In this document: one piece after another, positions 52,280-61,195 of the stretch | Numbering within the stretch: position 1 is the stretch's first letter | Layout: each line of letters opens with the position of its first letter | Assembly (NCBI GenBank): GCA_964540755.1 | Contig: CAZIOB010000122.1 | Coordinates: forward strand, 1-64,000 | Origin: JAAYJR01 sp964540755 | Lineage (GTDB): Bacteria > Bacteroidota > Bacteroidia > Bacteroidales > Prolixibacteraceae | DNA length: 64,000 nucleotides | Direction: 5' to 3' | Notes under the pieces: generated by a model | Told to the model about the DNA's origin: nothing | Database searches by the model: none | Seen by the model: the letters and a program-made list of their open reading frames with translations, nothing else | Made by a program: the position numbers and the translations under genes

Positions 52280-53419
52280 TTAATCAGCCAGGAAACTACG
52301 TTTAGGCTTTTGTTCTTCTTTAACGAAAATATTTGTCTCTTTTTTCTTACCTATATAGGCAAGTGACTCAAGCTTATCAAACAATAGAGAGATAATCTGT
52401 ATAAATTCTGTAAACTGTTCCACACTGAACAGAATATCGTAGTGCTTATACTCAAAGTTGATACAATATACAAGGAGCTTCTCAAAATCGCCCTGCTTCA
52501 ATTCAGACCAGTTTGTAAAATAATTAAGTAACTCCTCCTTATCGGCAGAGGTATTTGAATCAATAGTATTACGAATTACCCTTGCTGCAGCTGCAATATA
52601 CAAAAATATATATATCGGGGGCATATCAGGGATTTCCCATCTTAACCGCAAGTGGTTTTCAGATATATATTTAAGCAGGTTTTCCGAAAGGGAAAGTACA
52701 GATCGTGCAAGTCTTGTATCCTGGTTTTTTTCATTGATCTTTCCTATTATACTGAGCAGATCAAGCTCCAGTTTGCTAAAAAATTTCTCTGTTGAATCAG
52801 CGAAACTGATAAGTTGGATATGACTATTGATCCTCATGCAGGGAGGTATGTAATCATCATAAATTTTAGGCTTATCACTTTCTATTTTTAGCTTTCCAAT
52901 AAAAAATGAATCGGGATGTATCCCTGATCTCTCAATTTGATTTTCTGCAATTACATTTACCTTAAATGTAGGCAGCGAAAAGGGATAGCGGGGAGGATCC
53001 TCTTCGGCATTCAGATCTCCATATGCCTGCCGGTTAAAAGGATCAGCCGATAACAAAATAAAATAATCCCCGCCACCGGCTTTTGATGATTCATCCAGCT
53101 CCGGACTGAGATCAACTTCCAGTTCAGGCAATTGATAGTTCTCAAGTATCTCAATCCGGGTTCCGCCCTCACAAACTGCGCGGCAGTGAAAAATTTTCAC
53201 CTTTAGGAATCTCTGATTATCAATCTTAAATACTATTTTAATTGAACTATCAGTTTGTGAAGCCAAAGGCAGTAACCCGAAATTTTTATTATTCAGAAAA
53301 ACAGCCCGTCCGTCATTCAAACTGTCTGTAAAAGCATTATCCTGCTGGACAAAATGCTCCTTGCTTATATTCATCCCGTTTTCCCAGTTAACTCTGAAGT
53401 ATTTCAATTTTTGTGGCAT
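52280..53419 (-). CDS. tssK: T6SS baseplate protein TssK
   Basis: 379 residues. The start KYFRVNWENGMNISKEHF matches the family opening (W-x-x-G-M with HF), which contacts the TssF/TssG wedge; the rest gives the shoulder and C-terminal domains that bind the membrane complex. It is shorter than proteobacterial TssK (around 445), as is usual where TssN/O replace TssL/M. It follows tssG by 32 bases. Confidence 0.88.
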   Translation of the reverse strand: MPQKLKYFRVNWENGMNISKEHFVQQDNAFTDSLNDGRAVFLNNKNFGLLPLASQTDSSIKIVFKIDNQRFLKVKIFHCRAVCEGGTRIEILENYQLPELEVDLSPELDESSKAGGGDYFILLSADPFNRQAYGDLNAEEDPPRYPFSLPTFKVNVIAENQIERSGIHPDSFFIGKLKIESDKPKIYDDYIPPCMRINSHIQLISFADSTEKFFSKLELDLLSIIGKINEKNQDTRLARSVLSLSENLLKYISENHLRLRWEIPDMPPIYIFLYIAAAARVIRNTIDSNTSADKEELLNYFTNWSELKQGDFEKLLVYCINFEYKHYDILFSVEQFTEFIQIISLLFDKLESLAYIGKKKETNIFVKEEQKPKRSFLAD

Positions 53420-53451
53420 AAAATTTTATATTTTTATTATCCGAAAAAAAA

Positions 53452-54426
53452 TTATATAAATGTATTGTATCCCAAATATGACATTCCTGATTCAGGACTG
53501 CCGGAACTATCTGATAAAACAAAATAGTTCTGTTTTTTTGCAAATTTTATCTTTGTTTCTACGTCAAGTTCCGCCGGAATGAAATAATCGTAAAAACAAT
53601 CCAAAGCCAGGTCAGCTGCCCCTTCTTTAAAAAAATCTTTTATATCAGTTTTCTGTAAGGGCCCGATAGTGACAATTAATCTTCCTGTAAATCCTGAAGC
53701 AGTCTTGCCCAAAATCAGGTCATAGCCTAACCTGCTGCTTCCCGGACAACCTGCTTTAATGCCATTTTCTTCAATATTTTTAAAACTATGCCTATCTGGT
53801 TTTTCAGTCTCCTTATATGATATTTCAATATTTACTTCCTCGTTCAAGATATACTTCAGATATTCTGCGGTCACATTGTAATCACCGGCAAGTTGATTGG
53901 CAAATGGTAAAAGCCTTGTAAGTTTTGATAAATATTTTCGCGGGATCCTTCCATCAATCTTCCAAAAATCTGGTATCAGGCCATTCAGATAATCGGAAAA
54001 TAAAATTCTGAATTTTTTATTTTCATTTATTGCAATATTGACCCTCTGAAAAAATAATTCATTCTCAAAAGGCCTAAAAAACAAACGCGCCTCCTTTTCT
54101 TCAGTTTTTAACTTTTGGGAATCTCTGGCCATATCCTCACCTGTTGCATTCCTGTTTTCAGTAAAATCATGAAAAAGAGCTTCCGGCAAACCATCATATA
54201 TACCCGCCCTGTTAAGATGTACAGATAAAGGTTCATCACCATTTTCAAAAACTTCAGTCTCAGTATGACTTATATCAGTTGACCACCTTCTCCGCAGAAG
54301 GCCGTCAAATACTACTGTAATTTGCTTTTGTGACATACCTTCAGCAAACAAAAGGGCAATAAGATACTCTGCTTTCAGATCAAAAAGCAGGGAGTTAATA
54401 ATATCAGATTTCTCCTGTAAGTTCAC
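53452..54426 (-). CDS. tssG: T6SS baseplate protein TssG
   Basis: 324 residues, a soluble baseplate wedge protein weakly similar to TssG/VasB. The N-terminal region (NLQEKSDIINSLLFDLKAEYL) and the middle RLLPFANQLAGDYNVTAEYL segment fit; context before tssK-E-F makes the call. It is the first tss gene of the minus unit and lies 103 bases downstream of btuG in the same direction. I see no terminator and no TAnnTTTG promoter in that gap. Confidence 0.75.
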   Translation of the reverse strand: MNLQEKSDIINSLLFDLKAEYLIALLFAEGMSQKQITVVFDGLLRRRWSTDISHTETEVFENGDEPLSVHLNRAGIYDGLPEALFHDFTENRNATGEDMARDSQKLKTEEKEARLFFRPFENELFFQRVNIAINENKKFRILFSDYLNGLIPDFWKIDGRIPRKYLSKLTRLLPFANQLAGDYNVTAEYLKYILNEEVNIEISYKETEKPDRHSFKNIEENGIKAGCPGSSRLGYDLILGKTASGFTGRLIVTIGPLQKTDIKDFFKEGAADLALDCFYDYFIPAELDVETKIKFAKKQNYFVLSDSSGSPESGMSYLGYNTFI

Positions 54427-54529
54427 AGTAACAATTTATAAAAAAACAAGAATAATAAAAAATAAAATATATCAGATTTTGTATCCGGACTAATTTTAAT
54501 TAAGCGAAGTTAATAAATAACCCTGAAAA

Positions 54530-55570
54530 CTAACGAAACAGATAATCGGAAGGATTAATACCTGAATGAAAAGTATCCATGAGCACTCCTGACTGAGCAT
54601 AGCGAAACACAATTGCATTCTGTAAATAATCCAATGCATCTGCCACGTAAATTTCATTGTTTTCAGGATTAACTGCAAGACTGTAAAAAGTCTTATTTTC
54701 TGCTTCAATAAATGGGATTTCCGGTAAAAAACGACTATCAACCGGCATTTTAAATATGCCCATATTGATATAATAGAGAGTATCACCTGTACTGCCGGTT
54801 TCAAGTCCTGCCGGAACTGAACCCTCATCAAAACGGTATATTTGTTCAATAGTAAAAGTAAGCGGGTCGATCCGGCTTAATGCCGGCTGTTGATTACCTT
54901 CCGTTCCCCATGCATTTCCTCCGTCGGACAGCACCCATATCTTGTCATTCCTGTCAACTACAAGGTCTTTAGGCTGAGAAGGTACTTTTATTTTTGTAAT
55001 CATTTTATCTGTTTCAGTATCAATGACAAGCAAATATTCATCATAAGACCATGCAGAAACGAAAACATAGCGGCCTGTCTGCACCATCTGTTCAGATGTA
55101 TGCTCTCCTGTGTTTATTCGTCCCGTAACAGCAAGGGTGGAAGGATTAACAACTGTAATATAATTGGAATACAGATCAGATATATACATTTTGTCCGGTG
55201 AAACAAAATGAATGTACCGGGGTGAAGTAAGACCTGTAATTACATTTTTAAATTCAAGTGTCTCAACATCCGCAATATAAACTTTACCGGAATTATTTAC
55301 AACAATATAAATAGTATTATCAGATATTTCAAGCGATTGAACCACGTCGCCGAGAGGGGCATTATTCTTTGCATAAAATATTTGATTTATGATGTTCTTT
55401 TTATCACTGTTATAAAAAGAGAGAGAACCATTCCCATACATAAAATTACCTTCACAGGCAATAAAAACACCATTTTCAGTATCAAGACCCCGGAATACAG
55501 TCTCAACAGGCTCATCGGAACATGATCCCAATACAATTAACAAAATCACTATCTTAAATAAAATTCTCAT
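54530..55570 (-). CDS. btuG: surface lipoprotein BtuG-like, beta-propeller B12-binding protein
   Basis: 346 residues with a lipoprotein signal (lipobox LGSC, Cys17) and repeated four-stranded blades forming a seven-bladed YncE/DUF5074-type propeller (for example LVVDRNDKIWVLSDGGNAWG and NPENNEIYVADALDY). In Bacteroides, BtuG is a surface lipoprotein that binds cobalamin extremely tightly and sits as a lid on BtuB. Here it follows btuB by 76 bases in a unit headed by a cobalamin riboswitch, which makes the call firm. Confidence 0.88.
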   Translation of the reverse strand: MRILFKIVILLIVLGSCSDEPVETVFRGLDTENGVFIACEGNFMYGNGSLSFYNSDKKNIINQIFYAKNNAPLGDVVQSLEISDNTIYIVVNNSGKVYIADVETLEFKNVITGLTSPRYIHFVSPDKMYISDLYSNYITVVNPSTLAVTGRINTGEHTSEQMVQTGRYVFVSAWSYDEYLLVIDTETDKMITKIKVPSQPKDLVVDRNDKIWVLSDGGNAWGTEGNQQPALSRIDPLTFTIEQIYRFDEGSVPAGLETGSTGDTLYYINMGIFKMPVDSRFLPEIPFIEAENKTFYSLAVNPENNEIYVADALDYLQNAIVFRYAQSGVLMDTFHSGINPSDYLFR

Positions 55571-55646
55571 ATGCCTGTATCATCACAATTTTTTCATCTC
55601 ATTAATTTCAAAGCCTGAAAAGCTTAAATTTTACTCCCGGATGATT

Positions 55647-57614
55647 TTACAATCCTGCCCTCATCATATAATTAAATGCAACCGATAAGCTGTAAACCCT
55701 CCCTGGCATAGGCCGCCATAAAATGCTCTGGTAATCATTATCAAAGATATTTTCAACAACAAACTTAAGGTTTAAAGTATAACTACTCCATTGTACCTGC
55801 TTATCCAAAGTAAGTTTGCTTAACCAGAACGGATTCAGTACCTGTTCAAAACCCGATTCAATATTACTGGATTTGGTAAACCTCTTCCCGGTATATGTTA
55901 AATCATATTTCAGTGTAAATTTACGCCATGTTCCGCTTAAATAGAAATTTCCCTTATGCTTTGGAATGTAAATAAGTTGTTTTCCCCTGGAACGGTCAGC
56001 CGAACCTGCAGCATTAACATTAGATGTATTAGTGTAGGAATAATTGCCCCCTGATCTAAGTCTGATGTTATTAAACCCGCACTCTCCGGAAAACTGATAT
56101 TCAACTCCTCTGGAAACAACCTCTTTAATATTCCCGGCCTCCCAATAATAAGCGCCGCTGGTAGCGGGCTGCCATATGATCCAGTTATCAATTCCCGACA
56201 GAAACAAAGAAATCTCGTTTTTCAGTTTCAGGTTTCCCGTATTGATATCACCGGAAAGAGAAATATCTCCTGTATAACCGTCTTCAGGAAGAAGACCGGG
56301 ATTTCCGCCTGGCAACCAATAGAGATCATTAAGTGATGGTTTATGATAGTTACGGGCTGCATTTACAGATAAAACCACCGGTAAATTTTGTGCTACCTGC
56401 CATTCAATCCCGGTTACAGGAATAAAAGGAACAACCCTTGAATCATAATGTTCCGACCTTATGAGCACAAATGCATTAAAACGATCAGATAATTTTAAAT
56501 GCACATCTAACATAAGGCTTGTCTCGAAGCGGCCATTACGGTAACCATTATTCTTAACAATATCCTCTGCACTCACCTTGTAATAATTTGCATCAACACT
56601 TACAGCAGCATAATTATCTTCCTTCAGATTCCTGTAAACACGGAAATGATTCTGAAATCCTGTCTCACGGCTTTCTGAATCCTCATTCACAAAATCAAAC
56701 TGAGGAGTGGCCCGGTAATAATCAAGTGAAGATGAATTCACACCTGAAAAAAAATGATAATTATACCTGTCCGTATATTTTTTCCATTCAAACTGGCCCC
56801 TTATCTGTCTGTCATCCTGATATTCCTCCCTCTCACTCCCTTCATATGACATAAGCTGGGGCAGGTCTCTACTGTTTTGCTGGTACCAGAACCGCATGGT
56901 TAAAATTTCATTCGCCAACCTTCTGAAATATATCTCCTGCAGAAAGCCCTTCTTATTATATCCAGCATTTTCAAGGGTATCCTTCCTGTGGGGAAGGATG
57001 CCGGGATTATAAAAAGTAAAATCATTTTCCGAAGATTCATAAAAAAATCGTGTAGTTGCATTAAAGCGCTCACCTCCCGTCATAAACTTCAAAAAATAAC
57101 TGTTTGTATGAAAAGAACTTTTTTCAGTGATAGCTTTAATATTTAATCCGGATGACCAGTCGGGAGCATTATCCAGGTTTATGCTTCCTCCGAGTGCCCC
57201 GGTGACTTTTATCATAGAGCTGCTACCGTGGAGCAGGTACACCTCATCTGCAAAAAAAACAGGCAACAGGGAAAGGTCAGCTATACCACGCATAGGGGAA
57301 TTAAGATTCATCCCATTCCATAAAACCTGCGTGTGCGAAGGTGATGTGCCCCGGAAACTGGCTGTTGCTGTTGAGCCACGGCCGTAGGATTTAATAAAAA
57401 CAGGTGAATAGTCTGAGATCAGTTCCGAAAGATCGGTAGTAATACTATAAACCAAGGATATCGAATCAGGACGGGTAATTTTCAGTCCTGCCTCCTCTGC
57501 TTTCCTTTTAGCCAGAACTTTAACCTCCCTGATGCGGATAGTATCATTAACAGTCTGACCCACTGCATTCAGCAAAAAAAATGAAAATAATATAGTTAAC
57601 AGGTGGGCCTTCAC
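55647..57614 (-). CDS. btuB: TonB-dependent vitamin B12 receptor BtuB
   Basis: 655 residues: signal peptide (to about residue 19, LLNAVGQ), a plug domain (about 45-150, with FRGTSPSHTQVLWNGMNLNS) and a 22-strand barrel ending in the aromatic-rich C-terminal strand (VYSLSVAFNYMMRAGL). It imports cobalamin using TonB energy. Its start overlaps the stop of the upstream surface protein by 4 bases, so the two are translationally coupled. btuG follows. The riboswitch upstream of the unit supports cobalamin as substrate rather than siderophore or sugar. Confidence 0.92.
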   Translation of the reverse strand: MKAHLLTILFSFFLLNAVGQTVNDTIRIREVKVLAKRKAEEAGLKITRPDSISLVYSITTDLSELISDYSPVFIKSYGRGSTATASFRGTSPSHTQVLWNGMNLNSPMRGIADLSLLPVFFADEVYLLHGSSSMIKVTGALGGSINLDNAPDWSSGLNIKAITEKSSFHTNSYFLKFMTGGERFNATTRFFYESSENDFTFYNPGILPHRKDTLENAGYNKKGFLQEIYFRRLANEILTMRFWYQQNSRDLPQLMSYEGSEREEYQDDRQIRGQFEWKKYTDRYNYHFFSGVNSSSLDYYRATPQFDFVNEDSESRETGFQNHFRVYRNLKEDNYAAVSVDANYYKVSAEDIVKNNGYRNGRFETSLMLDVHLKLSDRFNAFVLIRSEHYDSRVVPFIPVTGIEWQVAQNLPVVLSVNAARNYHKPSLNDLYWLPGGNPGLLPEDGYTGDISLSGDINTGNLKLKNEISLFLSGIDNWIIWQPATSGAYYWEAGNIKEVVSRGVEYQFSGECGFNNIRLRSGGNYSYTNTSNVNAAGSADRSRGKQLIYIPKHKGNFYLSGTWRKFTLKYDLTYTGKRFTKSSNIESGFEQVLNPFWLSKLTLDKQVQWSSYTLNLKFVVENIFDNDYQSILWRPMPGRVYSLSVAFNYMMRAGL

Positions 57615-59959
57615 TGCCGGATTATTTTACGGGTTATGGCATTGTCGTCAGAGTATAATATCAGCAGATAAATCCCCGGATCAAGCATACTTAAATTAGC
57701 TTTGTGCAAGGAACCTGATATGTTACTGTCGATAACAGTCCTTCCATAGATATCACAAAGTTTATAAGAGTGCAAGGATCTGCTTTCACATTTAATTGTC
57801 AGTATATCTGTCACAGGATTTGGATAAATATCGAAATTAGAGATACTTACGGGCGACAGGTAAGTAGCTGTTGTCCCGTTGATCAGTACTGCATTATTAG
57901 CCGCAGAATAAATAAAAGGCGGTTCAGGCCCCAGATTTACATTGACAACACCGTTATCATCTGTTAAATAACTTTTCCCATCAGATGATATGATCTCAGT
58001 ATTTTTTAGCGGCACAAATCCTTTTTCTGTAATTTCTGATCCTGAATAGTTGCATTCCGTTTGCTCCAGAATCAGCTCAATTACCTCATTCACCTTCCCG
58101 GTATCCTTGTCTGCCAGCAACCTGCTGTAATTCCAGGTGCATGTTATATCAGAAATATGATACAGATCCACTGTATCGCCATCAGAAATTTCCACATCAT
58201 CAAAACAATTTAAAAACTGGTTGCCGTTCAGTCGCGCTATCCATGCCTTTGCATATTGAACAGGATCAGCCTTCCCTCCCCACCCGTATTTAAAAAGGCC
58301 ATTATTTTCAACTGAATATAAATACAAATTATTATTTGCACTTTCATCATCCCTGAAAATATAGTTCACCCCGGCCTTTGAAAGACCTGCAACAAGAGCA
58401 TGAAAAAGAACCGGCCTTTCTGTTCCCGAATAACTGCTCTGCCTGTTCTCCACAAAATTATCCGGATTTATCCGGCTCACCTCTATCCATTGAAAAGGCA
58501 AAAGGTTTTCTTCTTCTGTTTTGAGTGAAAAAAATATGTTGACTTTTTCCGACGGTGAGAATACATTTACTTTAGTCTCAGCATATACTGAAAATTTTTC
58601 AACAGAGCATCTTAATACAGCTTCACCCGGCTGATGTGCAATATAAGTGAATATCCCGTCATTGCCGACAACCTCACCCACTGTTGAATTTGAGGATGAA
58701 AAGATAACTGGCATATCAATTTTTGTGCCATAATTATCATAAACCTGTGCTGTCAGGGTTAAAGAATCCCCCGCATAAACAGAAGAGAGATCAGTTATGA
58801 TTTCAATTGAATCGGGAATAATAACATTTACAAATACTGATTTTGTCTCGCCACCCCCGGATATAACTATTTCTGCTTCACCAACATTGTTTGCCCGGAG
58901 CATGCCTGAACTTTCTGCGGATAAAACATGACTGTTCTTCGAGTAAAAAGTAAGGGATATATCGGTTTTTTTACCTTTTTCAAAATAAATAGCTTCGATT
59001 AACAAAGAATCTCCTGTCAAAATTTTTTCCTCATGCGGATATACAACCAGTATCTTTTCCGTACCTGTTATTTCGGGATGAGGATCAACATCTTCAATCC
59101 AGGCAACATCTGTTGAAATTTCTCCGAGCCAGCCGGCTGAGGCCATATTAGCGCTAACAATTTTTACAAAATGGACAGAATCCGGATCAACATAATTACC
59201 TGCAGTGTCAACTGCCCATGCTATATCAACAGGATCACCTCCTGCTCCTTCTAAGGTCTCAGTATAGGGATTATCAGGCAATGACAGATCAACACCCTGC
59301 TTCAGCGGATGGCAGTCTGCATACCCAAATACCGGCGGAATGGTCTTCCATTGGGCATCAGACGAATCTGCCTCAATTTGAAGCATGGTCCCCGCAAATT
59401 TAACTGAATCCTGTGGATATTGAGGAAAATTCTCTTCTGAAGGGTAATAATCCTGTGTATGATAACTATTTGCTACGATATACCCGGAATTACCATGATT
59501 ATCTTTCCAGTAAATATCCCTGGAATCTGTCCTGAAATAAGTAACCTCGTGATTTCTCAAGGTAGAGGAATGAAAATGCCTGCTGCCTGCTATCTCGTAC
59601 CAGGTATCATCAGCCAGGCCATTGCCATTCTGATCAGTCATAACCCATATTACTCCGGGCTCAGATGAACCGGTAAATGAATTACCATAAACGGTAAAAT
59701 CGATGCCATAAGGATTTTCAGGATCATTAACACAGGCATTTTCAAACTTTAGTATAATGTATCCTCCAAAACTACCCAGGGATACAAGGCTGCTGTATTC
59801 TTCAATCATTTTTTGAGCTGCCGGATGTGTTCCTGTGGTTTGAATATTAATATGCTGGCCTGGTGCAGGCTTGTAATCCAGATAATCAGAGATATCATTT
59901 TGCGAATGACACCAAAAACTCATTAAGATAAAAACAAATGAAACGTACTTTTCTTTCAT
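57611..59959 (-). CDS. T9SS-sorted cell-surface protein of the B12 uptake unit, with DUF4430-like domain
   Basis: 782 residues. Signal peptide (to about 19); an N-terminal domain (about 20-290) of the Bacteroidota cell-surface protein type found with B12 genes; two Ig-like (Big_2-type) domains (about 295-380 and 385-465); a region (about 475-605) whose pattern, including AWIARLNGNQFLNCFDD then GDTVDLYHI, resembles DUF4430, related to the C-terminal domain of transcobalamin and intrinsic factor; and a type A T9SS sorting domain (about 700-782, IYPNPVTDILTIK). First gene after the cobalamin riboswitch, coupled to btuB. Probably captures cobalamin on the surface. Confidence 0.82.
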   Translation of the reverse strand: MKEKYVSFVFILMSFWCHSQNDISDYLDYKPAPGQHINIQTTGTHPAAQKMIEEYSSLVSLGSFGGYIILKFENACVNDPENPYGIDFTVYGNSFTGSSEPGVIWVMTDQNGNGLADDTWYEIAGSRHFHSSTLRNHEVTYFRTDSRDIYWKDNHGNSGYIVANSYHTQDYYPSEENFPQYPQDSVKFAGTMLQIEADSSDAQWKTIPPVFGYADCHPLKQGVDLSLPDNPYTETLEGAGGDPVDIAWAVDTAGNYVDPDSVHFVKIVSANMASAGWLGEISTDVAWIEDVDPHPEITGTEKILVVYPHEEKILTGDSLLIEAIYFEKGKKTDISLTFYSKNSHVLSAESSGMLRANNVGEAEIVISGGGETKSVFVNVIIPDSIEIITDLSSVYAGDSLTLTAQVYDNYGTKIDMPVIFSSSNSTVGEVVGNDGIFTYIAHQPGEAVLRCSVEKFSVYAETKVNVFSPSEKVNIFFSLKTEEENLLPFQWIEVSRINPDNFVENRQSSYSGTERPVLFHALVAGLSKAGVNYIFRDDESANNNLYLYSVENNGLFKYGWGGKADPVQYAKAWIARLNGNQFLNCFDDVEISDGDTVDLYHISDITCTWNYSRLLADKDTGKVNEVIELILEQTECNYSGSEITEKGFVPLKNTEIISSDGKSYLTDDNGVVNVNLGPEPPFIYSAANNAVLINGTTATYLSPVSISNFDIYPNPVTDILTIKCESRSLHSYKLCDIYGRTVIDSNISGSLHKANLSMLDPGIYLLILYSDDNAITRKIIRQ

Positions 59960-60158
59960 TCCCCTTTAATTAGTGTTTGTCTATAAAGCCGGCAGTCTGA
60001 TCTGAAAAGTTCGCTGATAAATCTTTAACAGCCCGGAAATATGAATTTACTACCCGTAAATAACCATCTTTAGAGCTTAAATAACAATCAGCTACTTAAC
60101 AAATAAACTCTGACTAATTATAAATACAGGGAAATAAAACGTCAGGCATTAAACCGTC

Positions 60159-60176
60159 GCTTTTATTCCCGAAAGC
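60159..60176 (-). promoter_or_regulatory. hairpin just downstream of the second cobalamin riboswitch
   Basis: On the minus strand GCTTT, loop CGGGAATA, AAAGC, a 5-bp stem placed about 10 bases after the aptamer. The hairpin after the first riboswitch has the same stem core and loop CGGGATTA. No U-tract follows. The 200 bases between it and the start codon at 59959 hold no gene. Confidence 0.5.
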
Positions 60177-60184
60177 TTTTTGAT

Positions 60185-60330
60185 AATGGCAGGTCTTCTG
60201 GCTTGTCCCGATCCCCGGCTGCCTTCCCGTTCAGCAACATTAACAGAACAGTGGCAATATATGCCGGGAACATAAAAGACTTACAGCTGCGGGTACAGCT
60301 CCGGATTCACACCGGATTCCCTTTTTACGA
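60185..60330 (-). ncRNA. cobalamin riboswitch heading the B12 uptake unit
   Basis: On the minus strand the aptamer reads GGGAATCCGGTGTGAATCC, CCGGAGCTGTACCCGCAGCTGT, the GCCACTG segment, GGGAAGGCAGCC and finally AGCCAGAAGACCTGCC at about 60203-60188, which are the conserved B12 landmarks in order. It lies about 230 bases before the surface protein gene. A TATTATTG element (60353-60346), one base off the -7 consensus, may be the promoter, placed at the end of lgt. Confidence 0.93.
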
Positions 60331-60364
60331 TAACCATTTTCAGTGCAATAATAATATAAAAAAT

Positions 60365-61177
60365 TTAATTCTTATATATTTTTTCAGGTCGTTTTATAGC
60401 ATAGACAATTAAAAAGATGCCAAATAAAATGAAAGGGATACTGAGCCACTGGCCCATATTCAGCACCATCCCGGCTTCAAAAGCTTCCTGATCCTCTTTT
60501 ATGAATTCAATTAATAACCTGGGAACAAAGATTAATACAAAAAACACACCTGTCAGCAGGCCATGTTTAAATTTAGCCCGGGTACGCCAGTACAGATACA
60601 TAAGAATGCCAAATGCTATCAGGTAAGCCAAAGCTTCATAAATCTGGGTCGGATGTTTCGGAACCATTTCATTATTCCGCTCGAAGATAAATCCCCAGGG
60701 AAGGGCTGTCTGCATGCCATAAATTTCCGAATTCATAAGGTTTCCTATCCTGATAAAAGCTCCCACAAGGGCTGTAGGGACAACAATCCGGTCAATAGTC
60801 CAGAATAGATTGCGTTTAGTAACAGCCCCGGAATATATAAGTAAGGCAATGATAATACCTATCGCCCCTCCATGGCTTGCAAGGCCACCATGCCATATCT
60901 TTATTATCTCCCCGGGATTTTGTGAATAATATTCCCATCCGTAAAAGAAAACATGTCCTAAACGAGCACCAACAATCGTGCCTATTATGATATAAAAAAA
61001 GAGGGAGTCAACCCATTTCTGACTTACGTTCTCGGACCTGAACATTCTTTCCCCGATGTAGTAGCCAATTAAAAAGCCGGAAGCAAAAAGCAATCCGTAC
61101 CATCTTATCGAAAGGGGTCCGAGGTTAAATATCTCAGGACTTACATTCCAGTGAATAAAATTTATTAAGCTTATCAT
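60365..61177 (-). CDS. lgt: phosphatidylglycerol-prolipoprotein diacylglyceryl transferase Lgt
   Basis: First enzyme of lipoprotein maturation: transfers a diacylglyceryl group to the lipobox Cys at the inner membrane. The 270 residues have about seven transmembrane helices and the Lgt signature around HGGLASHGGAIG, plus the conserved R and N of the IRIGNLMNSEIYG region. Length is normal. It is 18 bases downstream of secA and likely co-transcribed. It would process BtuG in this window. Confidence 0.95.
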   Translation of the reverse strand: MISLINFIHWNVSPEIFNLGPLSIRWYGLLFASGFLIGYYIGERMFRSENVSQKWVDSLFFYIIIGTIVGARLGHVFFYGWEYYSQNPGEIIKIWHGGLASHGGAIGIIIALLIYSGAVTKRNLFWTIDRIVVPTALVGAFIRIGNLMNSEIYGMQTALPWGFIFERNNEMVPKHPTQIYEALAYLIAFGILMYLYWRTRAKFKHGLLTGVFFVLIFVPRLLIEFIKEDQEAFEAGMVLNMGQWLSIPFILFGIFLIVYAIKRPEKIYKN

Positions 61178-61195
61178 AGAATATTATTTAAAAAA

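Noticed and set aside
32521..54426. The contractile system as a prophage tail or an extracellular injection system (Afp/MAC type)
   Set aside because: TssB/TssC, TssE/F/G/K, TssN, TssO and ClpV are T6SS-specific; no tail-length, capsid or lysis genes are present.
54427..54529. Terminator between btuG and tssG
   Set aside because: Only weak AT pairings such as TTAA-CTTCGC-TTAA are present, with no T-tract following in the minus direction.
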